A stretch of DNA of 64,000 nt, from assembly GCA_013433145.1 (NCBI GenBank), contig CM024172.1, forward strand, positions 62,001-126,000. Direction: 5' to 3'. The first letter of the stretch is position 1, and every line of letters begins with the position of its first letter. The stretch is from Ascaris suum (lineage: Eukaryota; Nematoda; Chromadorea; Rhabditida; Ascarididae). Both the position numbers and the translations under genes were made by a program. Below are positions 12,401 through 27,400 of this stretch, in pieces. The notes beneath the pieces are model-generated. The model was not told the origin of the DNA. It made no database searches and was given only the letters and a program-made list of their open reading frames with translations.

Positions 12401-15400
12401 GTGAAATAATCACTCAGCACGACAGCAAAGATACAGTGGGTGGCATGCAACAGCCGAATAAGAACCCTAACTTCGCGACTTAAACAGTGGCATAATCAAA
12501 TAGTCATGCACAAAAACAGTCGTATCGCCGACCACGATGTGTTTAAAGCGAGTTGTAGCAACGAAGTTTGTAACCCCTTTAATGCACGAAACGTAAACGG
12601 ACCGGATATTGGTTTTTTAGCACAATTCACTCTCCGTGCTAACCACGAGCTTGGTTTAATCAGTGGTCCTCATTAGGCTATACAAATTTTGTGAAGTGTC
12701 AGTTTTGTGCTTGGCCAGATTATGGAACTCTCAGGACTGGACAGCGCTCACCAAAGAATCAATGAAACGCATATTCGGTATGGCAAGCCTTGTCGTTTTT
12801 TGTGCTTCTGTTATTCTTCTTCTACTTTTTCTGCAGGCGTCTCACAATGTTAGCTTTTTCTTCCTTTCCTAATCTGGCCAAGCTGCTATAAGAAGTAAAA
12901 CGAAATGCTGTGGAAACTCGAACGTTCTTCCTAAATCTTAATGCCCTCTGAGGTCACATGTGAAGGCTTTTCGCATTTACGAATGACTGTGCAGTTATAA
13001 ACTCCTTACCGAACTCTATTCCATATGGCAACCATTGATCTAATGCAGCCCACATTCTATACATATTTTAAAAATCTGCAGAATTTGCATTACTGCTCAA
13101 CAGGTATCCTTATTACGTTCTTGTAATTTCGGTTAGCAGCACTTTTCTGTTATGGCACACCTTTTGCTGTAGCAGACTTTAACTCGGCACAGTAAAAACT
13201 GCGGTGCTAAACATTTAACTCGTTCGAACGATCTGAACCAACCACGCAATTTGATTTCGCTCGGTCTCAAGGAAGGCGACAGCGATGTGCTCCTGCGCCA
13301 GTGCAGTAGCACGGTTCACTAGATCTGTAGACCGCCAGCCAGCACAGGTCGCAATATAGCGTATTAGCGTGAATCGCCTATAAATGAAAAATGAGTGAAG
13401 ACAGAAATGAGAATGCAAAAACATATTCAGTCGTGAAAGGAATGCAGCAGACTAATTAACGTAAAATACACACCAAACGATAGATATGACGGGGACAAGA
13501 GATTTTGGCTCTGCATGCTATCCTCGTCATTTAATGCTCATGGACAGACAAGGACATAGCACAGAGGAAACAGAAATTGAGTGGCAATGTTGCTCTCGAT
13601 TATGCATTACGGAGAGTACTTGAGCTTTGCGATCGTCCTCATCCGTTTCCTTTCTAGAAAACAGTAACTGGCAAACTTAAACCACATAAAGCAATTTGCT
13701 TGGAAAGGAAATGTATGCTTCACGCCTCTTAAGGGAGTAACCAGCGTCATAAGAAAACATCTTAAACACGCATGATTTCCATAATTTCGTGGCCCATTGA
13801 GACGGACAGCCATGCATATAAAAACCAGATGTCGTAGGCAGCGACTCAACCGCAATCGTGTTCGCAAAATTTAATGTTTCCGCCCTACTTATCTGTAAGG
13901 AAAATTCATCACTTAGCATGAGAAAAAGGAATCTGTGCTCGTCTCGCGGCTTTGCGAGATTTCTGATGAACTCCCTGGCGTGCCTCCGATTAATACGTCT
14001 GTTAAAGAATAATTATGACGTAGCAGAATTCCTATGAAGTTTCTGCACATCCGTGTTAAACAGCTTTTTGCACATACATTCCAATAAATATAGTGACCAT
14101 TAAGTTTATTGCAACATATGCGCAAAATATTTTCTTATTATATCTCTCCGGAGACTGGTTACAGAAATAAAAGGACAGTTCTTGATTGGTACTTTCTACC
14201 ATACTGGTCGTGAGCATTCTGGAGACCTCTTTTCCTACTCAACAAACTAGCTCTGATGAACGACAATAGTTTAACCGAGAACGAGAAGTTATATCAGCAA
14301 CTACGCCAATTGAGCATTGGGAAAGTGAGAAAATTGACCAATGAACGGGGTGCGGGGTGGAGTAAGAGCGCAGAACCAGGATGCCCGCTTGAGGCATAAG
14401 CTTGCGAGCCTTTAATCTGATTTCAAGACTTCTGGAGGACCTTTGCAATCAGGGGCGGGCATTTTCGCGGCGACACTCTGCGCACCGAATGCAACGAGGA
14501 CCACCGAAACCGATTCAGGACTAGCGAAGTAACGCCGCCAACAACATCTGCCAGACGAGTCCCCTTTATTCTACCTTGCAAAAGTGCACTACGGTGATGC
14601 CATGCTGCGCACAAACACGGGTATCGGCTTGCCAGTCCAGTGGCTTCCAGTAGCGTGCCACTGGAGTTGAGTCATAAAATCTTATACCATACGTTCCTTT
14701 CCTAGCCTCTCACTCACACTGATTTACCTCTCTCCTTACAAATTTAGGCATCTAATCCTGCCACACTTGCAAACATTTTTTGTCAGGTGGATCACAGGGA
14801 AACGTCATCTGTAAGATAAAACCCAATAGGCGGTACGACCAAGTAAACATGAAGACATTGTTCTCTGCGCTGCATTCTCTTTTGCGGACATGTGAAACTA
14901 GTTAATCTGATAAGCAAGATTCCAGAGCGCATGCCATATCAATTCCACTGCCACGCCTCCTGCTTTATCAATTTTGCTGCTCCTGTCGAAGGCCGAATAC
15001 TCCACTGCTTTCGCCTCGGCCCCATACTGCAATTTTTGAACATAAAGCTGATATCTTGCAATTTCTGACAGCCCCCTCCGCTTCCGTTTATCGAAGTGGA
15101 AAGGGGAGGGGAAAATGAATCTTTTTTCTCTTGAGGTTGAGATCAGAAAGGTGGCCACCGTAGGAGCCTAGTCGTTCTACCCTGAAAAATATAGCTCTTC
15201 CGTGTAAATTACGGCCTTTCTGATGACACTCACAACAGTTGACTGACCAAGTAGCCATACGCGCAGACAGCTTGTTAAGGTTGAAAGTATAACAGTTTGG
15301 GTGTTGATATGGGTGAGATCGACGGCTCCGATGCATCATTTGGTGACTAGAGCGTTGTTGGTAGCAATGATTCACCGAAAATGTGCTACTGAAGCCTGAG

Positions 15401-18400
15401 GGAAAGAGTCACCTGTTCTAATGCTCCTGCTAGCGTGTCTCACTTCTTGGGTTTCAGAAGATCTGGCTGTTTCGATGGATTTCATGAATATTAAGCTGGG
15501 CTGACAGGGTTTGCTGTTTTTGTCCCGTCCCGTCTATGGTATGATGATTTATGGCGTCAAATTTTGGGCGTTTGAAAAGGCGTTTGTTTGCATATGCATT
15601 TCTCACTTGTTGCTCATGATAAACGACAGGATTGTATTTGTTTCCACTCGTCCAACTTCGTTCCATATCGAAGTAATTTCTTCGTGGAAGTCAAGCAATG
15701 TGCCAGGTTGCTTCCACTAATGGACACACACCACGGGGAGAAACTTCGCATATTCTTTTCGTTGGACGCTTCTACCGCACGACCATCATATCTTTCCGAT
15801 ATTATGTCCATTGTGGAGTGATGATTTAAATCACTGCTAAACTAGTAAACAGAACGTTGGCATCATGCTAAATTCCGAAAGTCACAGCTTGAAGAATATT
15901 AACCGTTTCCATGTTTATATAAAGCAACATCTCTTCGTCAAATTGCAGACAGGAAAAGTTATGTTTTGATATTTCACCAATTCAGCATAGTTTTGCTAAG
16001 TCGTTGTCCATTAGATCTTTGAGTTTTGATATGGTTTTCGCTGCCCCGTCGTTCCATCTCTGTCAAAGAACCTATATAATATGTTGGAAGATGACTTTTA
16101 GACACAAGGAATAGAAGGAAAAAACTTTCAACTTGTATGTAATGAATAAGTGCTTCATCGAAAATTCGTTCAAATAACAAAACTCTTTGCTATTTGAACG
16201 AATTCTGAAACCTGGGATCAAAAATCCCCGGATTAAACCGCACAGGTTCGATTACGGAAATTCGCTGGGTTGTAGCAGACATGCTTTTCCTTCAAGATCA
16301 AGCGAAAAACTCAGCGCATGGTTGCATACAGTATGAATAATGAAGCTGCAAACAGAGAGGAACCTATGTGCTATAAAGGCATCCTGCGTGAAATTCGACG
16401 AAATCGTCACTTCGCGTCTATGGATTCTTCCCTTCTTTACATCATAAATTCAGAAGACTTTCACAAAAAGCTTCAATGGCATCAAAGGATTTGATAGCGA
16501 GCTCAGCAACGTTTACACCACGACTGGCCAAGTCGTGTACAATCAGTTTGTGTGCAACGTTTGCAACAGCTTCAAAATGAAGTTAAAAAAACGTGATAGT
16601 GGCAGTTGCCTTTCGCTATTGTCGATTAACTTACGAATATATGCGGATGAAACAAAACTTTCTTGATTAGGTGGAATTGCATCGAATAAAAATGAAGACG
16701 TTTTCAGAAGTAACATTTAGTTCATCAACGCAATTTGGTTTCCCTTTGCGATAAGCTGCAATTTTAACGCTTGAGGTCCTTCATCCTCCTCGTACGCGTA
16801 AGCGTTTGAGATAGGAGGCAGCTGGGGTTTGAATTTTACAGTACGCATTGGCTAATGCATTCTCTTCCGTCATCAATCCGTGGTCTAGACCAGCTTTTCT
16901 GGCGGTACTTACATGCAGGTATGCCAAGCAGTAGGAGCTGGTTTCGAGGAAACTTCAAACACGGTCTCGACCAACCAGTAAACCTTCCTGAGATCGACAT
17001 TCTCCAATACCAGTTTCAAAGATCCTTCCCAGTGGTCCGTTGAGTCGGATAATATTCCTGTAGAGCGACGTTGGATTAGGTCAGAATTTCTAGGGTAAGT
17101 CCAACTTGCATGCATTTTCTGTTTTACCAATGGGAGACTGAAGGCTGTTCATATGATATTCAAATGTACAGGCATTGCTACACACTGCGCATCCAATGCC
17201 TTTACTAGGCAAATGGAAGAAGGATGAGACGAGCTCGTACCACATATGTTTTCGCAAACTTTTTCTTTTTTGCTCGTCGACCGCGTATACCTAGTCTTTC
17301 GGAAAATTGCGATATGCATAATTGGGCACTGAATTTGGAGAAAACGAAGTATAATTAACCTCATCGAGAATAACACTATCATAGTGTACATCGTGCCATG
17401 TGTGGCGCATGAAAATGAACAATATTCATTACTACTGCTCCTTAGCAGATTTCAATGGCGGTGAACAACAGAAGAAAGATAAGCAACGGAAAGATAAGAA
17501 ACAGGAGGATTTTGAAAAATTTCAGAGACAAGAGTACAAAACGACCTGCATCATGTCCTTGAATGCAGTCGCTTATTCCGATATAAATCATGGGACAACA
17601 CTGACCTCATATTGCTAATTTTTTCGACGATCTCTGATGCTAAGACGATATTTCGGAAGTGAATTTGAAATGACGGAGTACGGTCAATGACAATAGCAGG
17701 ACATGCATGTGAATGAACACACAAAATGGGGACATCGCCCACAACAAGCTTCCACCTAATTAAGATGCGTATAGACGATTTTATCTCCATGCGGCGGATA
17801 AACGGGAACATAGAAACGAGGTGAAGAGCTTGCAAATAACGGACGGAGTGATGTAGAAACCCAGAATACAACTTCAGCGCTATTAACTGAGACCTTCACT
17901 CACAGTAAGCCACCCTGAGGTTAGCTATTCTTTGGCCTATATTTCAGGATGACATCAATGATGAGCCTGCCTGAAAAGCCGCATGAGGCGCTCCGAGATG
18001 AGACCATATATGAATGTTATTCATATTAGTGGCACTTCTTCTTCCCGTGTTTGCTTCAGGAATGGATTGTTTCTTGAGATGTTCAGGAATGGCTTACATT
18101 TCCTTATAAATACTCAAGCAAATGGCGCTTCCTTCATTTCCTTCAGTATTTACTTTGCGCACAGTACTGAGATGAGGAGAAGCATTGTTAGGCCGTCACT
18201 CAGCATAGGTCTCATTGTGATAAAAAATGAAGCCAAAAATATTCGCTGAAGAAAGGCTTTAAAGTACTGAGTTCTCTTAAGATGCAAGCAGAATTGACGA
18301 GGAAGCTCAGCCGGATGAATTTCCCGCTGTTTTACCTGGTGATGCACTAACGATCAAAAGAAATGGATTGAAGCGTACCTTCGATCTGCGCAACTAATAA

Positions 18401-21400
18401 TGGCTTAAGCCAACTCCACATTTGGTTGAGTTCATCAAACGGCCAGTTCCTCGACCCTCTGATGAGACCCGCGAAGTACACTGCTGCCAATCGTTGCTGA
18501 CCTTTCTGAACATTTCGAATTTTTTATACGACAACCTCAATACCTTACAGAACAGCAGCTGTATCTTGACGATATCAGTTCATGTTACGATTACATGGTT
18601 ACTTATCACCGATACGTTTACATGCCCTATAAACACAAGACTTTTGAACGATAGGCCTAATAAAAGAACACATATGCACATGGAACGGTCTCGAATATCT
18701 TTGCGCTTTGTTGCCGAGGAGACGATTTTGTTTTGCATCGCAGTTAGGCAGCGAACTGAGGTTCAAAAAACACTTCCTCGTTTTAGTATCAATCGATTCC
18801 TGCTTCCAATTAAAAGATGTGCTAACAATTAAAAGATGTGCTAATCGCTCAACGATTTGCGCGGTACTTTTTATCCTGAAAAGATGCAAAAAATTCTAAG
18901 AATAAAGATCTATTATTCCTGCCGCCTGACTCCGGTACATCAAACGTCGAAAATTTCAGCATGATAAAGCACTTTTTGATCAAATAGTTTCTGATTCAGC
19001 TGTCGAAACGCGATGACATCGATATGCGGCACTATGAAGGCGCTCGGTTTTCTGAGCAGCATGCGCCTAGCCTCTTATCAGCTCAGTTCTTCGCCTGCTA
19101 TTCAAAGATTAAAAGCACTCCGCAAAGTCTAAGATGCACAGATATAAAAAATATTTAAAGTTTGGGTAACTGAGCGGTAACAATTCTTCTTAAACATGCA
19201 AATTATAAGCATAAATTCGAAATCTTTCATCTGCTAGTAGCATTTGGCAGATACTGCTAGTGCGACCTATGTATGCACCGAGCAACTTTCATCATCGTTT
19301 TTCTTATGAACCTATTTAGCGAGGTCGTTCACGCAGAGAATGAACCATTTCGTTCATCTTATAAATTTACCCTGCCTCCCTTCCCACAAGCGAAAATATG
19401 TTATGGAGTATATTCGGGAGTCTGCAAGTGTGCAAAGCATTTTTGGGAGTTCATCCCCACGGGTGAGCTCACAGTGGCTTCGCGATCAACAGAAGTTATG
19501 GCTCCGGCGGGGCGGGAATAGAATCATCCTCGCGATAGATGATGTGACGAAAGTCCCACCGTCTTCTTACATCTGATATGCTTTAATCTGAGCTGGACTG
19601 CGATATAACTGATATGCAGCGCTCATTCGCGAAAGGAAATGAAGAAACAAAAATGGAACTAAAGTGTGCAAAAAACAAAACTTTACCTGGTTCCCTCGCA
19701 TCAATCCTTTCAGCACTTTCTTCATCACGGGAAGCATCTCAGTGAAATAATTACGAAATAAATACTGAAAAAACAATGCATGCATTTTCGAATATGTACA
19801 TGAAAGTGGCAATTTGCGTGATTAATGTATTCGCAAAACTACACTATGCGAACTGTTTACTTATATTGTTATTTAACTAATAGCGTAACGGTTTCACGTT
19901 CAATCGCTAGCTGAAGTGAGCTCGTACACTCCGCTTATAGTACGATTGAAATCAGTGCCCAGCTATCTTTTGAACTTCGAACTCGTCCATTCAACGAATT
20001 ATGGCATCATTGTCATAAAGATAGAGATATAAGCAGAAAGTGTAGTAGGAAGGTGGAGGGAGATATGTGAATGGGCGGGAGACGAGGAGGAACGGCGTTC
20101 GAATTCCGATCTTCCACTATCCGGAGGATGAGTGCTTATCCCTTGCGCTACTGTTTTTCCCTTTGCCTCTGTCTTTTCAATCGTTTACAGCATTGGGGTC
20201 TTACACCTGATGACATGAAAGATATGGAAGGACGGAGTCGAAGGTATGGCTGTGAAATTATAGAAAAGTATCCTCGAGTGGAAAGGAAAAGGTGGGCACT
20301 CGCTCCCTGCAGCCCTCAGTACACTTTACTTTTATCTCAGCTCTCTTATTAACGATGTTATAACGCTGTTACCACTTCCAACTCCGAAATATGACTGTTG
20401 CTGGAAGTTCATAATTGCGCATTAAAACTGTGACCCAAACAACCGCAAAATCCGCACAGCATTGACGAACACTCGTAGCAAAATCTTTGTTGATATATGC
20501 AATACTGTGATTTATTTATGCTTGAAAATTTCGAGCTTTATTTTAGGTTTTGCAATCTTCTGCAGCAAGCATTCAAATCGCATAACCAGGAGGGCGAATT
20601 ATATGATTCTGTTCCCAAAAACTCGCAACAATTCAGATGCAATACCCAACACATCAGCGATTAATTCAGTGAAGCCTTCCAAATGATTGAAAATGTACCT
20701 TAAGTAAAAGAAATTCGCTTGTGTAGTAGATATCCGAATCCTCTTTCTCCCTCAGCATACTCGTATGCCACTGCATGAAGAAACTCCTATCGCGAAGCGT
20801 TGAAACAATCACATCTCCGATTGGATTTGAACTTCTGTACTTACGCAACAATTCTGCATGCATATCCGAAGAGGCTGGTCTGCTGAGTTGCCTGCAACAA
20901 TCGTGCACATTTCATTCATACCAAAAATACAGTAGAATTCTTTCAGCAGTTCCACCTGCTGATATTTTATGTGAACACCAAGAACGACGGTCATAACGAG
21001 TGTGATGGAAAAATTTCATGAGGTTTCGGAACGATTTCCAGGAGGTTGACATAGTCACCGAAAGCTCTTAAAACTCTAACCAAAACCAACCACCTACATG
21101 CCAAAAATAATGAAATAGTGCCCCGTATCATTCTTTTTATATGACTGACTGACTATACAGATCTTTAACAATAATATCGCTTTTGAACGCACAGATCCAG
21201 TCGCCCATAAATTGAATCCACCGGCAAATTCTACAAACATTCAAATGTCAATTATTATGCCGAAGATGATCAGCTGTAACGTGATTGTGAACAGTCGCTG
21301 GTCAAACTTCAAGCCTGTTCGCCATTCCCTTTACCACCATAAAAACACTTCATTCGCTCTCTTTGTCAACATCAGATAACCGAAATATTATGGTTACTTG

Positions 21401-24400
21401 TGTCATCACGTTGCCATCATCACCGCTTGTGATAATGAACTGCTGTTGAGTTCGACTCATAACAGTTAAGGTGGAGATAACGTTAAGGTTGATTAAAGAA
21501 AGCAAGGCAAGGCTAACGCCGGCAACAACTGAGGTTAAGGTTAATTGTTAAGATTGGTTCTTAATTCATATCACACGATGAAGCCATTTAGGATGGCGAT
21601 TTGAATTACTAATAAACTGCTTGGAGTCCAAATACATACATGAGTCCAAATAAAGCGTCATTTTACCTCCAGATTTAATTAATAAGGTTTGATGAGTTGG
21701 TTAGACGATGCCGAACAAGTCGTCTATCGTGCCACTCGACAATCGGACAGAAGTGGTAAGCCGTTGATGCGACTGACTATCAAGCTGTGTCTCGAGTAAA
21801 CGATTTCCTTGCAGGAGGATATACTCGTGATGTAAAATGACCTTCTCGAAGAGGCACTCGACTTCATAACAAAGCCCTCAACGAAGCGTCTAGTCATCTC
21901 CTTTTCTTTCTGATGCTCCTACACAGATGCCTGAGAAGAAAGAGGCCGGCCTTCCGTCGTGTTATCTGATGCCGGTGAATGCGCTGCGCAGTCTGATCGT
22001 GATCCCAGCGCTGCTAATGCCGCAGCTATGAATTAAACATTTGATGAACTGACTTGGACGTAGGTGCGCAGGACATATTCCATCACGAGAACCATGAACC
22101 GAATCGATACCTTCCAATAAAAAATAGTTTTTGTCAAACAAGACGACGTTACTCAGGTTATGAAACGCTGGAACCTTTATTTTCATGTCTGTCTCGCCAT
22201 AACTCCTCTGAGGAGTTTTATGCAAAATGTACGGATGCCTCGGGAATTTTTAGTACAAAATGCAACCAGGCGCCAGTCATCGTTTCATGCTAATAAAAAT
22301 GGCGGGTCAAAGGGAGGACTGAAGCCGTTACCCTTAAGAGAGACAGATTACCCAAATCGTTGAATCCTGAGGACTGCTTTTAGGGCCAACTTTCAACAAC
22401 CTTGGAATAGACAAATAGCAGCACAGAAGTGTTCTCATGCTTTGGCATTTTCTTGCACAGAACATTCTTGTGATCGGAATTTGGCAATGGTTGATTTCCA
22501 AGTTAGTTTTCTATCGACGAACCAGTTCCCTCATTGCAGCCATGGAAAGTTTCGAGTAATGAGGATAACCTTTCTGTGCTATTTCTTTAAGACGTTGCTA
22601 CAGTCTTTACGTGCCATTCGCTTGACATTCATCGCAGATCGTTTCTTTCGACTGCAAAATTACAAATTTAGAAGGCCGCCGTTGTTGTTTCGCATAAAAA
22701 AGACGCCTATACAACTGCCCAGTGAACATATCCTCCTACCAACACATACAGAAAGCACCTTCACCAAACTGTAGCGTGTTCGCGGTGATTGATGCCACTG
22801 CGAAACGGTGCATTGCATCGCAGGCTGAACGACATTTCTTATTTCTGTCAGTATCTCTTTCTTTCCATTATAGAAACAGCCAACTGTTCCTCTCTACTTT
22901 TCTTTTTTTCGTTTGCACCTGCATATCCGCGCCTCTATCGCAGTCCTCGTATGTATCCTCATACTTCAATCGACATCCTTTTGTAGCACTCTCCCTTTCG
23001 CGACTGGTCGCGTAATTGATAAATTGATAAAATTCTGACAGGAAAAATTGCCTGAATAGGAAATAGCGAAATATGCAAAGTCGCAAAGCAGTACAAACAT
23101 TGACGAGATCGACAAAGTAAGATAAGGAGGTATGAGACCCATGAAATGCACAAAAATAAACGGAAGAATAGGCGGAAGTTGCTGAACGCAAGGCCAGAGA
23201 TCCTTATAACAAAGGAATTTAATAGTAAAGAAATCCGCAAAATGGCAAAACATCGCCCGAGCAGCATGAGGCCGGGCCACTGGCAGCTTTGAGAAGGGAA
23301 CATAAGAGGGATGAAGATGTGCGCTTTCATCCCAGCGCACTAAGGGAACAAAGAGTTGCCGCTCTGTTGTTGTGCACAAAGGAAACTGGATGCACAATTT
23401 AGAGGGTGGCACGACTCAGCTGGGAGAACCTGACTTCTTCGTTGTGCTACAGGATCGTTGCCACATGGCATAGGCTTGTGCTGCGGCTTACGCATCTGAG
23501 GCCAATCAGGCCACTGCGTGATTCTCGCCGCAACAGGTCGTTTCAGGTCGAATGTAGTTGAAGAATGACTGAGCCGTTAGACTGCTCGACCATCAGCTTG
23601 CACTTCGAAACACCAGCAATGATTTCTGAGCGTATACAAGGTGCCTCAAAGTTGCCCATACACGTTTCACCGGTTAATCACATCGTCGCTTGGACCGTAC
23701 TTTTCAAACCACCCATCTTTCAACTTTCCTCATAAAAATAGTTTCATTGGCATTTTTCAGATACAACGCATAAGAGCGCTTATTTTTGCGCTACCATCCT
23801 TTGAAAAAAAACCTTGCTTTCGAAGAAAAAACTTTTTTTTGCTGTGTTGCAACCCACTTGGAAGCAAAACGAAATAGTTTGTGCCACAATGCGATTATTT
23901 TGTCAGTAGTTCAAGGAGAAAGAAACGGACCTTCTATTGCTAACTTCACTAGTGTAGGTGTCACAGGTCCTACTTGACTTCATTCAAAGGAAAGAAGCGC
24001 ACAAAAACTCCTGACAAAGAATTTCCACGATAATTTTCGAGGCGCATGGATGGGGCGACACGCGCAGTCATAGTCACTGGTTTTTAAAAACGATTGAGAA
24101 AGAACTCATGACTCCCAAATAGGGAGAGGTGGGACAACGAAGTGGATAAATCCCCTTCAACTGGACAGGAAAGGAAAGAAAATTTTTGACTGCATTCGGA
24201 TCACCGCAAAATTAGGGACTCACATTTACCAATAAAAATTGGCACATATTCTTAGCTCTTTAAGTTCTCCTATTCTGCTTTACTTCTCAACTTGTATCAA
24301 AAACCCTTCTTTTATCTTATTCACAGTATGTATGTGTATGTGCATCCAAAACTGTCTTACTTTGGCCACTGATAAGCGCCCCAGTGGGGTTTTGAGATAA

Positions 24401-27400
24401 ACGGTGTTTTGTCCCATGCCTCTTTCGTTAATGGTATAGCTCGTTTGTCATATGCGAGACAAAGGTTATCCACGCGAAGGCCACATGCATAACAGTCCTC
24501 TTTAAGGGCGATCTAAACAGCATCGAACATTCATATAACACAGAGAATACATATTACAGCAACATTGCGTTCCTCCGCACTCTGAAATTGAAGCACTTTG
24601 ACTAGTAACTACACTCCTTCAATAATGAAGGTAATAGCGTACAGTGCGTCGTGCTGAATGCACCTTTTCTTTTCCCCTTTTGCACCCCTTTCGTAAGTTT
24701 TGGAATATTGTTAAACTATTATAGGTTTATATCTGGCTTATCAGGTCCTCAGACTCGAGTCTAGGAACCAGCCTGGGACTACCCACGCCATAACTTCTGC
24801 CGGCGAAGTAAGAACGTCGATGTCAAAAAGCTCATTTTATAAATCGTTTCACAGTGTCAACAGAACGTGGCATGATTGCATCACGCCTAGAAAGAAAGGT
24901 CGCTGAGATTAACGGCATTAAAAGTGGGACGAAATTTTTTACTCCAACCGTTTGCATGCCTTTCAATTGCTTTCTTCTATTCAAAACAATAAACGAGCAT
25001 ATATCGCAATAAGACCTCATGGAAACGTTAAGCTCATCTCAAACCTTTGCAGGTGGCGTCCAAATTTGTCGAACAAATTTGGGTTTATTCCATTCCATCC
25101 AGCCAGCAAGACAACTCGCACCCACTCTTCTCCATACTCCACGACCCTCGTGCAACATTTGAAGAAACACCTAAACCAATCTTTCAGTTTGTAGCAAACT
25201 AAAGCGAGTGTTGCAGTTAATCGAGCAGTTTCACCCACCCTCAATTTTTCCGTCAACGATCTCAAGCGTAACAGAACCGAACCCCCCTTCTTAGCAGCCG
25301 CAATTTCCGCTTTTTAATCGCGGTCGCGTCAAATCTCAAAAAGTTCGTGACTTTGTAGAAGAAAAAGAAGTATGAGCGTTTCGACGCAAACTGCATCTTG
25401 AAACACACTCAGAAACATTGCAATGCATTTTAACTGCTGAAAGCACAGTTTTCGGTACGAGATGCATCCAGAGAACAACTTCAAGACGTGGAGGCCGGTA
25501 GTGCCCTAAATTCTCTTTCAACCTTACGCCTGCCCTTCAGAATTTTTTACTGACACGGTTAAGACGCTGAGGAAAGCTCTTGAAATTTGGACTGGCGAGA
25601 AACGATCCGAGTATACTCAGAAAACCTCAATTTTAAATATTCTGGGACCTCTTCGTAAGAAACGACGAGTGAAGCGAGCAGAAAATTTTATTAAAGCAAC
25701 CGACTAGCCCATGCTCCTCGAAATCACCTGCTGTGCTATCTAGGCGTCCATCCAGTGCGCACTGGAAACATTTGGCGTCGTTACTGTCACCGAAGGGCTG
25801 TCGAAAACAGCTATCTTCGCTACTGAATGCCACCTTGTAATCGATAGCAGTTGGTTATCGCTGACGGAATCCGCCAAGCGATCAGAGGTAGTTCGTGGCA
25901 GTTCAATAACGGCTGCATCACCACCACGAGGCAGTTTTTATAAAGATATATTTTACTGCACGATCTGCAGACTTCGACTCCGTACTCAGAAAAAAAGAGA
26001 CTATTTTCTCCCTTTTTCCTTGCAACATTCATATTAGGGTTCGGCAGCAGAGTTTTACGCGTTGAAATAGGAAACTGACAAACTTTGGCCACGTTAAGCA
26101 TTCCACCAGTTCAATATGATGACCGTTGTACTTATTTCTGAGACAGTTTTGTTTGTAGCATCGATATCTGACGCATCAACGCACAGGCATTTGCACATAC
26201 CCAAGACATGCAATCGGCCCTGAATGATCACTGCATCTTCTTGAAGATGTATTTAAATTATCTTCTCATATATCAGTGGAAACTTCATCCATATTTTTCA
26301 GATATTTAGCGCACATCCGCATCCTCTCATTCGATAACACACCTTTGCCGATTCCACGTCGAAGTGATATTTGTAGAACGTGAACAGCAGCGTACGAGCA
26401 GCGTCGACATTCCTCCAGTGATACAATTGTCCTTCGTTCTTACAAACATCTATTAAGCATGAACGCAACGATGCGATTTTTCTACAAGAAAACTTATTGA
26501 CTAGGGAGGTAAGTAGTCAACACTGACAAACACCATAAATACTGCAAAACAGTGCACCATTCAGATATGTGCGCACGCTCGATCAAACAAGATTCTTCGA
26601 ACGGCAAGAAAATACTCGCAAATGTCCAAGAGTTGAGAATACGCATTCTTTCTTCAAATACTGCTACTTCCGAGATTACTCGAGAAATGCGCCTATATTC
26701 TTGACGTAACAAACGACGACACAGAAGTCTGTGTGTTCACTGGAATCATTCTCAAAAACAATTGAGGCCATGGTTTAGAGCTCGGTACTTGGTAAGAGCT
26801 TATAACTCGTGCTTCTCTGCAGAATTCCTCGGGACACCTTTCTCGATGCGGTTATGCCTGCTTCAAAATACACCAACACACGCTTTTCTGTCCAACGTTT
26901 CACCACATCGCACCATCCAGTAGAGTAATATCAATAGAAACCTGAACAAAGTTTCAGTCCACTACTTTTGGCTCAACAAGCTAATTCTAAGGACCCTCCT
27001 TTTTCTGCTCGAGGTCGTTTTTGCGAGAATGGATAGTACCATCCCTGACCTATGGTAGTCGGTTAGTGAGAGGTCTTTATGCAGTCAGCAATGTTGGCCC
27101 CAAAAGAGTCCTGAGGGTGAAAGTTTAAGTTTCGAGGGGCATTATTATCATGCTTCGACCACGCTTCAGCCTACCACGTCAACGCCAAAATTAGTGGTAT
27201 TAATTGTCATTACCGTATCGGCGTGGGCGCCAACACCAGTTTTTGTGCACGTACATGCGCACGCGTGTGCATGTGCGCACATATGTGTGCGGTTGCCAGA
27301 GTATGTGCGCGCATTCATGTGTGTACGTGTACATGTGTGTGCACGTGTGCTTGCGAACACAACACTGCTCCATCGTATTTAGCCCATATTCATTTGGATT

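Noticed and set aside
13720..13885. Minus-strand exon-like stretch after TTCCTTACAG containing CVFKMFSYDAG, resembling vertebrate CLFKGIFRNFDDA
   Set aside because: The true counterpart is FLLLK-YLFRNYF at 20,699 and 19,764. This stretch lies out of order and fits no neighbouring phase.
17612..17880. Minus-strand frame ending at AG/GTCAGT with KLVVGDVPILCVHSH
   Set aside because: The exons on both sides join in phase 0, and the sequence has no PA200 counterpart.
22868..23412. Overlapping minus-strand frames of 107 to 148 codons
   Set aside because: T-rich, hydrophobic in more than one frame, no domain, and no exon is needed between 24,361 and 20,891.
23479..23510. Mini-segment reading WPDWPQM before GTAAGC
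   Set aside because: It was considered as the YYTWP motif. The real one is HWGAYQWPK at 24,361, which joins 20,891 in phase.
25017..25265. Minus-strand frame with RVVLLAGWNGINPNLF
   Set aside because: Protein-like but not recognised, not in PA200 and without matching splice sites; left as possible repeat.
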